Source: JALORV01 sp963703945 (GTDB lineage Bacteria > Pseudomonadota > Gammaproteobacteria > Burkholderiales > Burkholderiaceae_F). Taken from it: a stretch of DNA of 64,000 nt. The stretch covers positions 1 to 64,000 of the forward strand of contig CAVPGM010000022.1 of the NCBI GenBank assembly GCA_963703945.1. The letters run 5' to 3'. The position numbers were made by a program, and so were the translations under genes. Below the pieces are notes generated by a model. The model was not told the origin of the DNA, did not search any database, and saw only the letters and a program-made list of their open reading frames with translations. Positions 44,539 through 51,601 of the stretch are shown here, in pieces; position 1 is the first letter of the stretch, and each line of letters starts with the position of its first letter.

Positions 44539-45738
44539 TCAAGGTCCGCGGGCATGCGACCAGTCAGGTAGTAATCGATCAATTCGCGCACCGGTCGGAT
44601 CGCCGTACCGAACGGCACCGGAGCGGCGCCGCGGAAGAACAGTCCGCGCGAGAGTTCGCCGCGCAGCGCCGCAGCGAGCTGGGTGTCGATGCAGAACTGG
44701 CCGATGCTCGCGATGCCATCGCGCAGTCCGCACGTCGTCAGGCACTGCAGCGCCCCGCTGCATCGGCCCACGGGGTCCGGCGGCAACTTCTTCGCCGTCC
44801 ACTCGATTGCCTCGGCCTTGAGCGCGGACTCGCGCCGCAGGTAGCGCTCGCAGCCAGACGGTGCGCACCGCGCGCGCCGGCAGGCCGGCGACGCTGATGA
44901 ACTCGACGATGTCCTCGCGCCGGGCACCCGCGAGCACCTTCTTGAAGTTCGGGTGCGCGTCGCCTTCCTCGGTCACCGCGAACGGGGTGCCGACCTGTAC
45001 CGCCGCGTAGCCGAGGGCGAGGACCTCACGCATGCGCTCGGGGGTGGCGATGCCGCCCGCGGCGATCAGCGGGATGGCTTCGCGTTCGATCTGCAGGTCG
45101 CGCAGCGCGACGGAGACTCCCTCGATCACATTCTCGAAGTCGAAGCGCGTGTCATTGAGCTCCTCGATACGCGTCGCGCCGAGATGACCGCCGGCGTAGC
45201 GCGGATGCTCGATGACGATCGCATCCGGCAGCCGCTTCTTGCGCATCCATCGACGCAGCACGATCGCCACGCCACGCGCGTCCGACAGGATCGGGATCAA
45301 TGCGACCTCCGGAAAATCGGCACACTGGTCGGGCAGATCGAGCGGCAGTCCGGCGCCCATGACGATCGCGTCCGCACCCGATTCGCACGATTGGCGCACC
45401 AGCGCAGCGTGCTGGTCGACCGCCTTCATCACGTTGACGGCGATCGCGCCGCGGCCATCCGCCTGTTCGTGCGCCAGCCGGATCTCGCGATCGAGCGCGA
45501 TCAGGTTCAGCCGGTCCAGCACGGTGCGATCCCGCACGTCTTTGCACTGGGCCATCAAGTCCGCGTGATGATGCCGCAGGTCGACCGATGCGATCGTTCC
45601 GAGCGCGCCTTCGCGCGCAACCGCAGAGGCCAACCGGTGCGCCGACACGCCGACACCCATGCCGCCCTGGACGATGGGCAGCAACTCATGACGTCGCACA
45701 TGCAGCGGACGCAGGTCTGCAGGCAGCGGTCGTTGCAC
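44539..45738 (-). CDS. Nitronate monooxygenase family protein (frame break)
   Basis: FMN-dependent TIM-barrel enzyme (2-nitropropane dioxygenase family), near 400 residues. PIVQGGMGVGVSAHRLASAV opens the FMN site; AIVMGAGLPLDLP, GGHLGATRIEE and PLIAAGGIATPERMREVLAL with GYAAVQVGTPFAVTEEGDAH match the family. Near 44865 the frame changes; CSGALQCLTTCGLRDGIASI and PFGTAIRPVRELIDYYLTG, the expected C terminus, lie in another frame. That frame has no stop before running antisense through fabI, so a further break near 44550 using the TGA at 44539-44541 is likely. A GTG at 45738 preceded by GAGGAAA is chosen. Confidence 0.8.
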   Translation of the reverse strand: MQRPLPADLRPLHVRRHELLPIVQGGMGVGVSAHRLASAVAREGALGTIASVDLRHHHADLMAQCKDVRDRTVLDRLNLIALDREIRLAHEQADGRGAIAVNVMKAVDQHAALVRQSCESGADAIVMGAGLPLDLPDQCADFPEVALIPILSDARGVAIVLRRWMRKKRLPDAIVIEHPRYAGGHLGATRIEELNDTRFDFENVIEGVSVALRDLQIEREAIPLIAAGGIATPERMREVLALGYAAVQVGTPFAVTEEGDAHPNFKKVLAGARREDIVEFISVAGLPARAVRTVWLRALPAARVRAQGRGNRVDGEEVAAGPRGPMQRGAAVPDDVRTARWHREHRPVLHRHPARCGAARRTLARTVLPRRRSGAVRYGDPTGARIDRLLPDWSHARGP

Positions 45739-45871
45739 TGCGTTTCCTCGGGGAGTCAATTGCGGGAACCGGCAGGCTAATCCGCATTGCGGGCGCGCCC
45801 TTGATCCCGGTCAGCGTCGCGGGATCGAGCGACCCTCTTCTATACTCGATCCGAAAATCGGAGAACCCAAG

Positions 45872-46267
45872 ATGGCTACTGCCGCCGACCTCGACATGAA
45901 GATGGATGCCGCGACGCTGTATCGCGAGGAGATTTACACGGATCGCAGGATCGGCACGATCCGCGCGCTGGTGCCGGTCACGGCCAACGGTGCGACCGAT
46001 GGTTCGCGTCCGGTCGTCTACACCGGCGAGGCGCAGATCATGACGCAGATGGGACCGCTGCCGATCACGTTCGAGATCGAAGCCAAGTCGCTCGCCGATG
46101 CTGTCGACGGCTACGCCGCAGCAGCAAAAGTAGCGGTCGAGCGTACGGTGAAGGAACTGCAGGATCTGCGCAGGCAGGCGGCCTCGGGCATCGTACTGCC
46201 CGGTCAGGGCGGCGCAGGCTTCGCGCCGGGCGGCCTCGGTGGCGGCGGCAAGATCCAGATCCCGTAG
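45872..46267 (+). CDS. Conserved hypothetical cytoplasmic protein
   Basis: A 131-residue protein. It starts MATAADLDMKMDAATLYREE, contains TDRRIGTIRALVPV, a strand-rich core (VVYTGEAQIMTQMGPLPITF) and a helix (SLADAVDGYAAAAKVAVERT). The end is Gly/Pro-rich (PGQGGAGFAPGGLGGGGKIQ). It looks like a conserved orphan family of betaproteobacteria, but I cannot name it. A TATACT at 45841-45846 may be its -10. It lies 58 nt before hcp on the same strand, so co-transcription is possible. Confidence 0.7.
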   Translation: MATAADLDMKMDAATLYREEIYTDRRIGTIRALVPVTANGATDGSRPVVYTGEAQIMTQMGPLPITFEIEAKSLADAVDGYAAAAKVAVERTVKELQDLRRQAASGIVLPGQGGAGFAPGGLGGGGKIQIP

Positions 46268-46325
46268 CGCCGCGCTTGTGGCTCGTCGACATCGAAGGCA
46301 CAGTTAGAGCTCTGCGGAGGACGCC

Positions 46326-46814
46326 ATGGCCGACCTGATTCACCTGAAACTCACCGGCATCAAGGGCGAATCGACCTCGGCGCAGCACCGGGACGAAATC
46401 GCGCTCGAAGGCTGGAACTGGGGCGTCTCCACGAGCCTTCCGATGGGTGGCACCGCAGGCGGCGCCGCGGCGGCAAGGCCCGTCTTCTCCCCGTTTTCCT
46501 GGACCCACCGCGTCGACATCGCCTCACCGCTTCTGTGGAAAGCGTGCGCGACCGGCCAGCACATTGCTGAAGCGCAGCTGAGCATCGCCCGGCCGCTTAC
46601 CACGGCAGGCGACTACCTGACGCTGCGCATGACGGACGTGCTCGTGACCTCGGTCGGCCTGACCGACGTCTCATCCGACACCCAGCCTCCGCTGGAATCG
46701 GTCGCGATGAGCTTCGCCACGTTCGAATACAGCTACCGGCCGCAACTCGCCAACGGCAGCTTCGGCCCGGCCGTGACGTTCAAGTACGACATCCGGCAGA
46801 ACCGCGTGCTGTAG
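46326..46814 (+). CDS. hcp: Hcp family type VI secretion tube/effector protein
   Basis: A 162-residue Hcp1-family protein, the hexameric ring building block of the T6SS tube. MADLIHLKLTGIKGESTSAQ is the typical opening, then HRDEIALEGWNWGVSTSLPM, a central DIASPLLWKACATGQHIAEA block and a C-terminal FATFEYSYRPQLANGSFGPA strand pair. A GGAGG Shine-Dalgarno precedes the ATG. No other T6SS gene occurs in the window, so it is an orphan that may be exported by a system elsewhere. Confidence 0.87.
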   Translation: MADLIHLKLTGIKGESTSAQHRDEIALEGWNWGVSTSLPMGGTAGGAAAARPVFSPFSWTHRVDIASPLLWKACATGQHIAEAQLSIARPLTTAGDYLTLRMTDVLVTSVGLTDVSSDTQPPLESVAMSFATFEYSYRPQLANGSFGPAVTFKYDIRQNRVL

Positions 46815-46836
46815 GGGACGCTGCCCGAAGCCAACA

Positions 46837-47760
46837 TCAACGATGGCAGGTGTCAGTGCCGGAGTCACGCGCCGGCCCGCCGCCGACCGGAGCGAATTCC
46901 CAGCGATAGCCCTGCTCGAGCAGCGTGAGCCGCAGGACCCCATGGGTCCACGCGTCGCGCACTTCGCTGTTGGGACGAGGCGGTCCAAAAGTGTAGAGCG
47001 GCGCGCCGCCGGTGCCAGCGACGAAGGTTCGTATGCCGCGCGCCGGATCGGCCTCGCCGGCGGCGTTCTGCGGCGCAAACCGCTCGTAGGTGTGGTCGTG
47101 GCCGCCCAGGACGACATCGACTCCCGCGCCATGCAGCGCCGCGAACACGTCGGCCATGCGCGCGACATTGCCGTGCGGTCCTGAGCTGAACACCGGGTGA
47201 TGCCAGTAGGCCAGCGTGCAGAGCACGTTGGACGATGCGGCGAGGTCGGCGAGCAGCCAGGTGTGCTGCGCTGAACCCACGCGCGCGTCAACATTGCTGT
47301 TGAGCGAGATCACGTGCCATGCGCCGAGGTCGAAGCTGTAGTAGCCGCGCCGCTCGGGTCCGGCCGCGGCGCCGAAGTAATCGAAGTAACCATCGGCCCG
47401 ATCGGTCAGGTAGTCGTGATTTCCGGGGCTCGGACGGATGCGGTTCTTGAAGCGCCCCCAGGTCGGCTCGAAACAATCGGTGAATTCGGCCGGCGCGCCG
47501 ACCGGATAGGTGTTGTCGCCGATCGTGAGCACCGCCTTATCGTCTGTGCTGACAAGGGCCGCCGTCTGCGCGGCCGCGCTGAGCGGCGGTTCCGCCGTCC
47601 GGCAATCAGCGATGTCGCCGGCTGCAGCGACCGTGATTGCTCCGGGCGCTGGAGGAAAGGTCACCCGGGGCGCCGGCGCCCCACCGCTCACGCAAGCGGC
47701 CACGCTTAGTGCGGTGATCGCCAAGCCGCATCTGTCGCGGCGCCACCTGTCACCTCGCAT
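46837..47760 (-). CDS. Metallophosphoesterase lipoprotein (purple-acid-phosphatase-like)
   Basis: A 307-residue calcineurin-like phosphoesterase. The N terminus has a lipobox (ITALSVAAC), predicting a lipoprotein. Metal-binding motifs are in order: AAAGDIADC, TIGDNTYPVG, RPSPGNHDYLTD, LAYWHHPVFSSGPHGN and VVLGGHDHTYERF. This arrangement matches the alkaline/purple acid phosphatase-like branch of extracytoplasmic esterases. It is convergent with hcp and followed upstream by a small secreted-protein gene on the same strand. Confidence 0.87.
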   Translation of the reverse strand: MRGDRWRRDRCGLAITALSVAACVSGGAPAPRVTFPPAPGAITVAAAGDIADCRTAEPPLSAAAQTAALVSTDDKAVLTIGDNTYPVGAPAEFTDCFEPTWGRFKNRIRPSPGNHDYLTDRADGYFDYFGAAAGPERRGYYSFDLGAWHVISLNSNVDARVGSAQHTWLLADLAASSNVLCTLAYWHHPVFSSGPHGNVARMADVFAALHGAGVDVVLGGHDHTYERFAPQNAAGEADPARGIRTFVAGTGGAPLYTFGPPRPNSEVRDAWTHGVLRLTLLEQGYRWEFAPVGGGPARDSGTDTCHR

Positions 47761-47782
47761 GAGGAATGCGTGCCGGACGCCC

Positions 47783-48205
47783 TCAGTTCGTGAACCGCAT
47801 GTGGATGTACAGGTAGAACGGCGCGCGCGGCGGCGCACTGAAGCGGTCGAACAGCAGGCGCCCGCGCACGCATTGGTAGACGTTGGTGGTGCGGTCGCTC
47901 CACAGCCGCAACACGCGGCCGTCGGCGCCGATCGCCGCGACGAAGGAAAACGGCGTCGATTCCGGTTGCGGCACACTCGACGTGCATTCACGGAAATGAA
48001 CGCGATAGCGCTGGCTGAATTCTGGCAACAGCACGTCGCGGTGGTAGGCGCGCGTCGCTTCGTCCGACTCGTCGCGCCGGCCGAACTCCTGTGCCTGCAC
48101 GTAGCTTTCCGCGAGTCCGTCTGCGATCGGCCCCTGCGCGTGCGACGGAAACATGGCGAACGCCGTTGCGGCAGCCGCAACGAGCCGCCCCGCTCGCTGT
48201 CTCAA
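47783..48205 (-). CDS. Hypothetical secreted protein
   Basis: About 140 residues from a TTG start giving a signal peptide (RQRAGRLVAAAATAFAMFPS then HAQ). The mature part has RDVLLPEFSQRYRVHFRECT, FSFVAAIGADGRVLRLWSDR and LFDRFSAPPRAPFYLYIHMR. No family is recognised; two Cys could form a disulfide. The TTG overlaps the stop of a small upstream frame as TTGA. The frame is open further upstream, but that extension lacks a signal peptide start. Confidence 0.6.
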   Translation of the reverse strand: MRQRAGRLVAAAATAFAMFPSHAQGPIADGLAESYVQAQEFGRRDESDEATRAYHRDVLLPEFSQRYRVHFRECTSSVPQPESTPFSFVAAIGADGRVLRLWSDRTTNVYQCVRGRLLFDRFSAPPRAPFYLYIHMRFTN

Positions 48206-48387
48206 GTCCGAACAAAGTTGCCGGACTTCGGATGCTCGAATCGCTCGGTGGTCGCGGTCGACGCGCCGCGCACGTTGTGTTGGGTCTGGAACCATGGCAC
48301 CGAGTATTCCGCATACGCGCCCGCCTGAAAACCCGCACAGGGTGCAAAGGAGCACCGGGCGCTGCTGATCCTGGTACGCCAGCTCAT
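48202..48387 (-). CDS. Small hypothetical protein (61 residues)
   Basis: Starts MSWRTRISSARCSFAPCAGF and continues QAGAYAEYSVPWFQTQHNVR with an acidic/aromatic composition far from that of an antisense shadow. It ends FEHPKSGNFVRT and a TGA that overlaps the TTG start of the next gene. Two Cys are near residues 12 and 17. I do not recognise it. It may be a real short protein coupled to the secreted protein downstream, or the end of a longer gene lost upstream. Confidence 0.4.
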   Translation of the reverse strand: MSWRTRISSARCSFAPCAGFQAGAYAEYSVPWFQTQHNVRGASTATTERFEHPKSGNFVRT

Positions 48388-48440
48388 CCATAATCGGCCT
48401 CTACGCAAGCCCCCCGCTTCCGGGCGCCGCAGGATTCGCA

Positions 48441-49490
48441 ATGAACGCTCCCTCAGACCTCAAGATCCGGCTCACCTCCTTCTCGCACGGCGGCGGCTGC
48501 GGCTGCAAGATCGCGCCCGGCGTGCTTGGCGAAATTCTCAAGGGGTCGCGCGGGTTTGTTCCGCCGCAGTTGCTGGTCGGCATCGAAACCGCCGACGATG
48601 CCGCCGTCTACCAGCTCAACGACGAGCAGGCGCTGATCGCCACCACCGACTTCTTCATGCCGATCGTCGACGATCCGTACGACTTCGGTCGCATCGCGGC
48701 CACCAATGCGATCTCCGACGTCTACGCGATGGGCGGCACGCCGATCATGGCGCTGGCGCTGCTTGGCATGCCGATCAGCCAGCTGCCGGTCGAAGTGATC
48801 CGCCGCATCGTCGAAGGTGGCGAGTCGGTTTGCACCGCGGCCGGCATCCCGGTCGCGGGCGGCCACACGATCGACTCGGTCGAGCCGATCTACGGGCTGG
48901 TCGCGCTCGGGCTCGTCCATCCGCGCAAGGTCAAGCGCAATTCGGAGGCGCGCGCGGGCGACGTGCTGGTGCTGGGTAAGCCGCTCGGGGTCGGCATCTA
49001 CTCCGCCGCGCTGAAGAAGGAAGCGCTCGATGCCGCCGGCTACACGCAGATGATCGCCAGCACGACGAAGCTCAACACGCCGGGCCGCACGCTGGCCGAC
49101 ATGGAAGGCGTGCACGCGCTGACCGACGTCACCGGCTTCGGACTGCTGGGCCATCTGAACGAGATCGCGCTCGGCAGCGGCCTTGCGGCTCGCGTCCGTG
49201 CCCGCGACATCCCGCTGCTGCCCGGAGTCGCTGCACTGGCGGCGCGCGGCTTCGTCACCGGAGCATCAGGACGCAACTGGGCCGGTTACGGGCAGCACGT
49301 GACGCTGAGTGGCGTCGACGAGACGATGAAGGCGCTGCTGACCGATCCGCAGACCAGTGGCGGGCTGCTGGTGGCCTGCGCGCCCGACGTTGTGTCCCAT
49401 GTACTCGAACTGTTCCGCTCGGAGGGCTTCGACGGGGCCGCCGTAGTCGGCGAACTCAAAGTGGGATCCGGCATCACCGTCGAGGGCTGA
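48441..49490 (+). CDS. selD: Selenide, water dikinase (selenophosphate synthase)
   Basis: A 349-residue enzyme making selenophosphate from selenide and ATP for selenocysteine and 2-selenouridine. The mobile N-terminal loop HGGGCGCKIAP carries the catalytic Cys20 and Lys23; this is the Cys rather than the selenocysteine form. DDAAVYQLNDEQALIATTDF, DVYAMGGTPIMALALLGMP and VAGGHTIDSVEPIYGLVALG hold the ATP and metal sites; DVTGFGLLGHLNEI is conserved. Neither selA/selB nor mnmH is in the window. The next gene begins directly at its stop. Confidence 0.94.
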   Translation: MNAPSDLKIRLTSFSHGGGCGCKIAPGVLGEILKGSRGFVPPQLLVGIETADDAAVYQLNDEQALIATTDFFMPIVDDPYDFGRIAATNAISDVYAMGGTPIMALALLGMPISQLPVEVIRRIVEGGESVCTAAGIPVAGGHTIDSVEPIYGLVALGLVHPRKVKRNSEARAGDVLVLGKPLGVGIYSAALKKEALDAAGYTQMIASTTKLNTPGRTLADMEGVHALTDVTGFGLLGHLNEIALGSGLAARVRARDIPLLPGVAALAARGFVTGASGRNWAGYGQHVTLSGVDETMKALLTDPQTSGGLLVACAPDVVSHVLELFRSEGFDGAAVVGELKVGSGITVEG

Positions 49491-50030
49491 GTGGAGCGAG
49501 TGGACTGGGCCAGGCGCGCCTTGATCGTCATGGCGCTCGCGGGACCGAGTCTTTCGAGCGCGCGGGCCAGTGCGGCAGACCTCAAGCGGTGGAGCGGTCC
49601 GCCTCAGGCCCCGCCGATCGAACTACTGCGCCCCGACGGCACGCCGTTCGCACTGACCCGTCTGCGCGGCAAGGTCGTACTCGTGAACTTCTGGGCCACC
49701 TGGTGCGAACCCTGCATCGCCGAAATGCCTTCGCTGCAGCGGCTGCGCGTCGAACTGGGCACCGAATCGTTCGAGGTGCTTGGCGTCAACCATAAGGAGG
49801 GACCCGCGCGCATCGAGGCGTTCCTGCGAACTTCCGGCGTCGGCTTTCCGATCGTGCGCGACACCGACGGCGCGGTGGCTCGAGCCTGGCGTGCGACAGT
49901 CTTTCCCTCGAGCTTCGTCGTCGACCGTTCCGGGCGCATCCGCTTTGCGCTGGTTGGCGAGGCCGATTGGACAAGGCGCGACTTGGTCAGCACAATCCGC
50001 TCGTTGCTCGGACCGCCGCCCAGTCGCTAG
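49491..50030 (+). CDS. TlpA/ResA-like thioredoxin-fold protein
   Basis: A 179-residue envelope thiol-disulfide oxidoreductase. An N-terminal hydrophobic segment (RALIVMALAGPSLSSARASA) acts as signal or anchor. The AhpC/TSA-type fold shows VVLVNFWATWCEPCIAEMPS with the CxxC redox site (about residue 70). VFPSSFVVDRSGRIRFALVG holds the cis-Pro region. The GTG at 49491 follows the selD TGA directly and has GAGGG upstream, so it is translated with selD. Possible partners are selenium or sulfur redox enzymes, an inference from position only. Confidence 0.85.
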   Translation: MERVDWARRALIVMALAGPSLSSARASAADLKRWSGPPQAPPIELLRPDGTPFALTRLRGKVVLVNFWATWCEPCIAEMPSLQRLRVELGTESFEVLGVNHKEGPARIEAFLRTSGVGFPIVRDTDGAVARAWRATVFPSSFVVDRSGRIRFALVGEADWTRRDLVSTIRSLLGPPPSR

Positions 50031-50085
50031 CGAGTCCGGCGATGCATCGTTGGCGCGTGCCGCCACATCCTCCGGAGATTCGTCA

Positions 50086-51171
50086 ATGAAACGCCGCACG
50101 CTGCTGACGGCAGCCCCGGCCGCGGGCCTGTTGGCCGCGACCCCATGGGTAGCCCGCGCCCAATCCTCCAGCGCCGACCCGCAGGGCTGGCGCACCTTCG
50201 AAGTCATCACGCGTCTGGAAATCGCGCCATTGACTGGACAGGTCGCGGCCTGGATTCCGCTGCCGCTGTCGCAGAGGACCAGTTGGTTCGAAAGCCTCTC
50301 CAACTCGACGACCGGCAATGCCGAGCGCACGCAGACCTTCGTTGACCCCGTGTACGGTGCCGGCATGGTGTACGCACGCTTCAACGCCGGCGAGGCGCAG
50401 CCCGTCGTCGAGGTCGCCAGCCGCTTCCGGACCCGCGACTGGTTCGTTGCGATGAAACCCGGTGGCAGTACCGAGGTATCAGCCCAGGAGCAAGCGCTCT
50501 ACCTTAAGAGTACCGATCTGATGCCAACAGACGGCATTGTCCGTGAAACGGCGCAAAAGATCACGAAGGGTGCGAAGTCGGACGTCGAGAAGGTCCAGGC
50601 GCTCTATGACTGGGTGGTCGAAAACACTGAGCGCAATCCCAAGACGCGCGGGTGCGGAGTTGGCGACATCAAGGCGATGCTCGAGACCGGCACGCTGAAC
50701 GGCAAGTGCGCCGACCTTAACGCCCTGTTCGTCGCCCTAGCGCGGGCCTCGGGCGTCCCGGCCCGAGACGTCTACGGAATACGCGTCACCGCGTCACCGC
50801 GCGGCTACAAGAGCATGGGCCGTCTCGGTGATATCAGCAAAGCCCAGCACTGCCGCGCCGAGTTCTACGCGCAAGGCATCGGCTGGATCCCGGTCGACCC
50901 GGCCGACGTGCGCAAGGTCATCCTCGAGGAGAAACCCGGCCTGACGCTCGACGACGATCTCGTCAAGCAGGCACGGACGATGTTGTGGGGAGGCTGGGAA
51001 GGCAATTGGCTCGCGTACAACACCGGCCACGACATCCGCCTGCCCGGCAGCACCCGCGCACCAGTGCCGTTCCTGATGTACCCGCAGGCGGAGAACGCCC
51101 AGGGGCGGCTGGATTCGCTCGATCCGGAGACGTTCAAGTACAAGATCACGTCGAAGGAAGTGCCCGCGTGA
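50086..51171 (+). CDS. Transglutaminase-like periplasmic protein, Tat-type signal
   Basis: A 361-residue protein. The N terminus MKRRTLLTAAPAAGLLAATP resembles a twin-arginine signal. A beta-rich region follows (TRLEIAPLTGQVAAWIPLPL), then a transglutaminase core. The core shows GTLNGKCADLNALFVALARA (catalytic Cys), AQHCRAEFYAQGIGWIPVDP (His and Asp). Bacterial members act as proteases or amidases rather than cross-linkers. It follows the TlpA-like gene by 55 nt and ends before a bidirectional terminator. Confidence 0.85.
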   Translation: MKRRTLLTAAPAAGLLAATPWVARAQSSSADPQGWRTFEVITRLEIAPLTGQVAAWIPLPLSQRTSWFESLSNSTTGNAERTQTFVDPVYGAGMVYARFNAGEAQPVVEVASRFRTRDWFVAMKPGGSTEVSAQEQALYLKSTDLMPTDGIVRETAQKITKGAKSDVEKVQALYDWVVENTERNPKTRGCGVGDIKAMLETGTLNGKCADLNALFVALARASGVPARDVYGIRVTASPRGYKSMGRLGDISKAQHCRAEFYAQGIGWIPVDPADVRKVILEEKPGLTLDDDLVKQARTMLWGGWEGNWLAYNTGHDIRLPGSTRAPVPFLMYPQAENAQGRLDSLDPETFKYKITSKEVPA

Positions 51172-51277
51172 ACGACGACGGGGCTAAGCCGCCGTTATAA
51201 CGAAACTGCAAATCAGTCGGTCACGGCGGCTCCCGGCCGGCCGGAGCGATGGATATGGACAAATCCTGAAGGAACAA

Positions 51278-51299
51278 AAAGGGCGCCGAAGCGCCCTTT
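51278..51299. terminator. Bidirectional hairpin terminator
   Basis: AAAGGGCGC - CGAA - GCGCCCTTT, a 9-bp stem with a tetraloop (TTCG on the minus strand). Plus strand is followed by CGTTT; minus strand by TTGTTCC after the CCCTTT. It ends both the transglutaminase transcript and the minus-strand peptide gene at 51320. Confidence 0.85.
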
Positions 51300-51319
51300 C
51301 GTTTCAACCTGATGCCTGT

Positions 51320-51430
51320 TTACAGGCAGCTGCCTGCCCCGCTTCCCCCGCCAACCTGCGCTAGCTCGGCAAGGCTGAGTTCAACGATTTCTTCTTTAGT
51401 CTCAACAACTTGCTCGATAACCTGATCCAT
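51320..51430 (-). CDS. Double-glycine leader peptide, candidate exported heptapeptide precursor
   Basis: A 36-codon gene with a strong AGGGGA Shine-Dalgarno five nt from its ATG and its own downstream terminator. The leader is acidic (MDQVIEQVVETKEEIVE). The end reads LSLAELAQVGGGSGAGSCL. Aligned for cleavage after Gly29, it fits the double-glycine consensus at every position: Leu -12, Ser -11, Glu -8, Leu -7, Val -4, Gly -2, Gly -1. Release would give a seven-residue peptide with one Cys at its sixth position. Such leaders are cut by C39-peptidase ABC exporters; none is visible here. It diverges from a TPR-HD-GYP gene. Alternatives are a bacteriocin-like or modified peptide. Confidence 0.7.
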   Translation of the reverse strand: MDQVIEQVVETKEEIVELSLAELAQVGGGSGAGSCL

Positions 51431-51481
51431 GGGCGTCCCCTACTCCGATGAACTGCAGTTCGAAAGAATTACCCCTCAAGG

Positions 51482-51509
51482 AACTCGCTATTCGGCCGAT
51501 AAGCGAGTT
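51482..51509. promoter_or_regulatory. 28-nt near-perfect palindrome between the peptide and TPR-HD-GYP genes
   Basis: Arms AACTCGCT (51482-51489) and AGCGAGTT (51502-51509) flank ATTCGGCCGATA, which is itself nearly symmetric. 24 of 28 positions agree with the reverse complement. It lies 51 nt upstream of the peptide ATG and 92 nt upstream of the HD-GYP gene ATG. It fits a dimeric-regulator operator for both promoters; a hairpin in the HD-GYP leader is the alternative. Confidence 0.6.
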
Positions 51510-51601
51510 AGGTGAAATGTAATGGTAAGAGTAGGGAAAAGGCAACCCCCCTCTTTTTGCCCCTTAGGCGGCTGCGACCTTCACCAACAATTCGGCAAAC
51601 A

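Noticed and set aside
43500..44927. 475-codon minus-strand frame running antisense through fabI
   Set aside because: Its first third is the C terminus of the nitronate monooxygenase in a shifted frame; the rest is an antisense shadow of fabI in high-GC DNA.
51432..51443. Third 12-nt match to the tRNA-Glu end (GGCGTCCCCTAC) as an attachment site
   Set aside because: It contains the Shine-Dalgarno of the small peptide gene, has no partner and no island; it also lowers confidence in the 20470/27070 pair.
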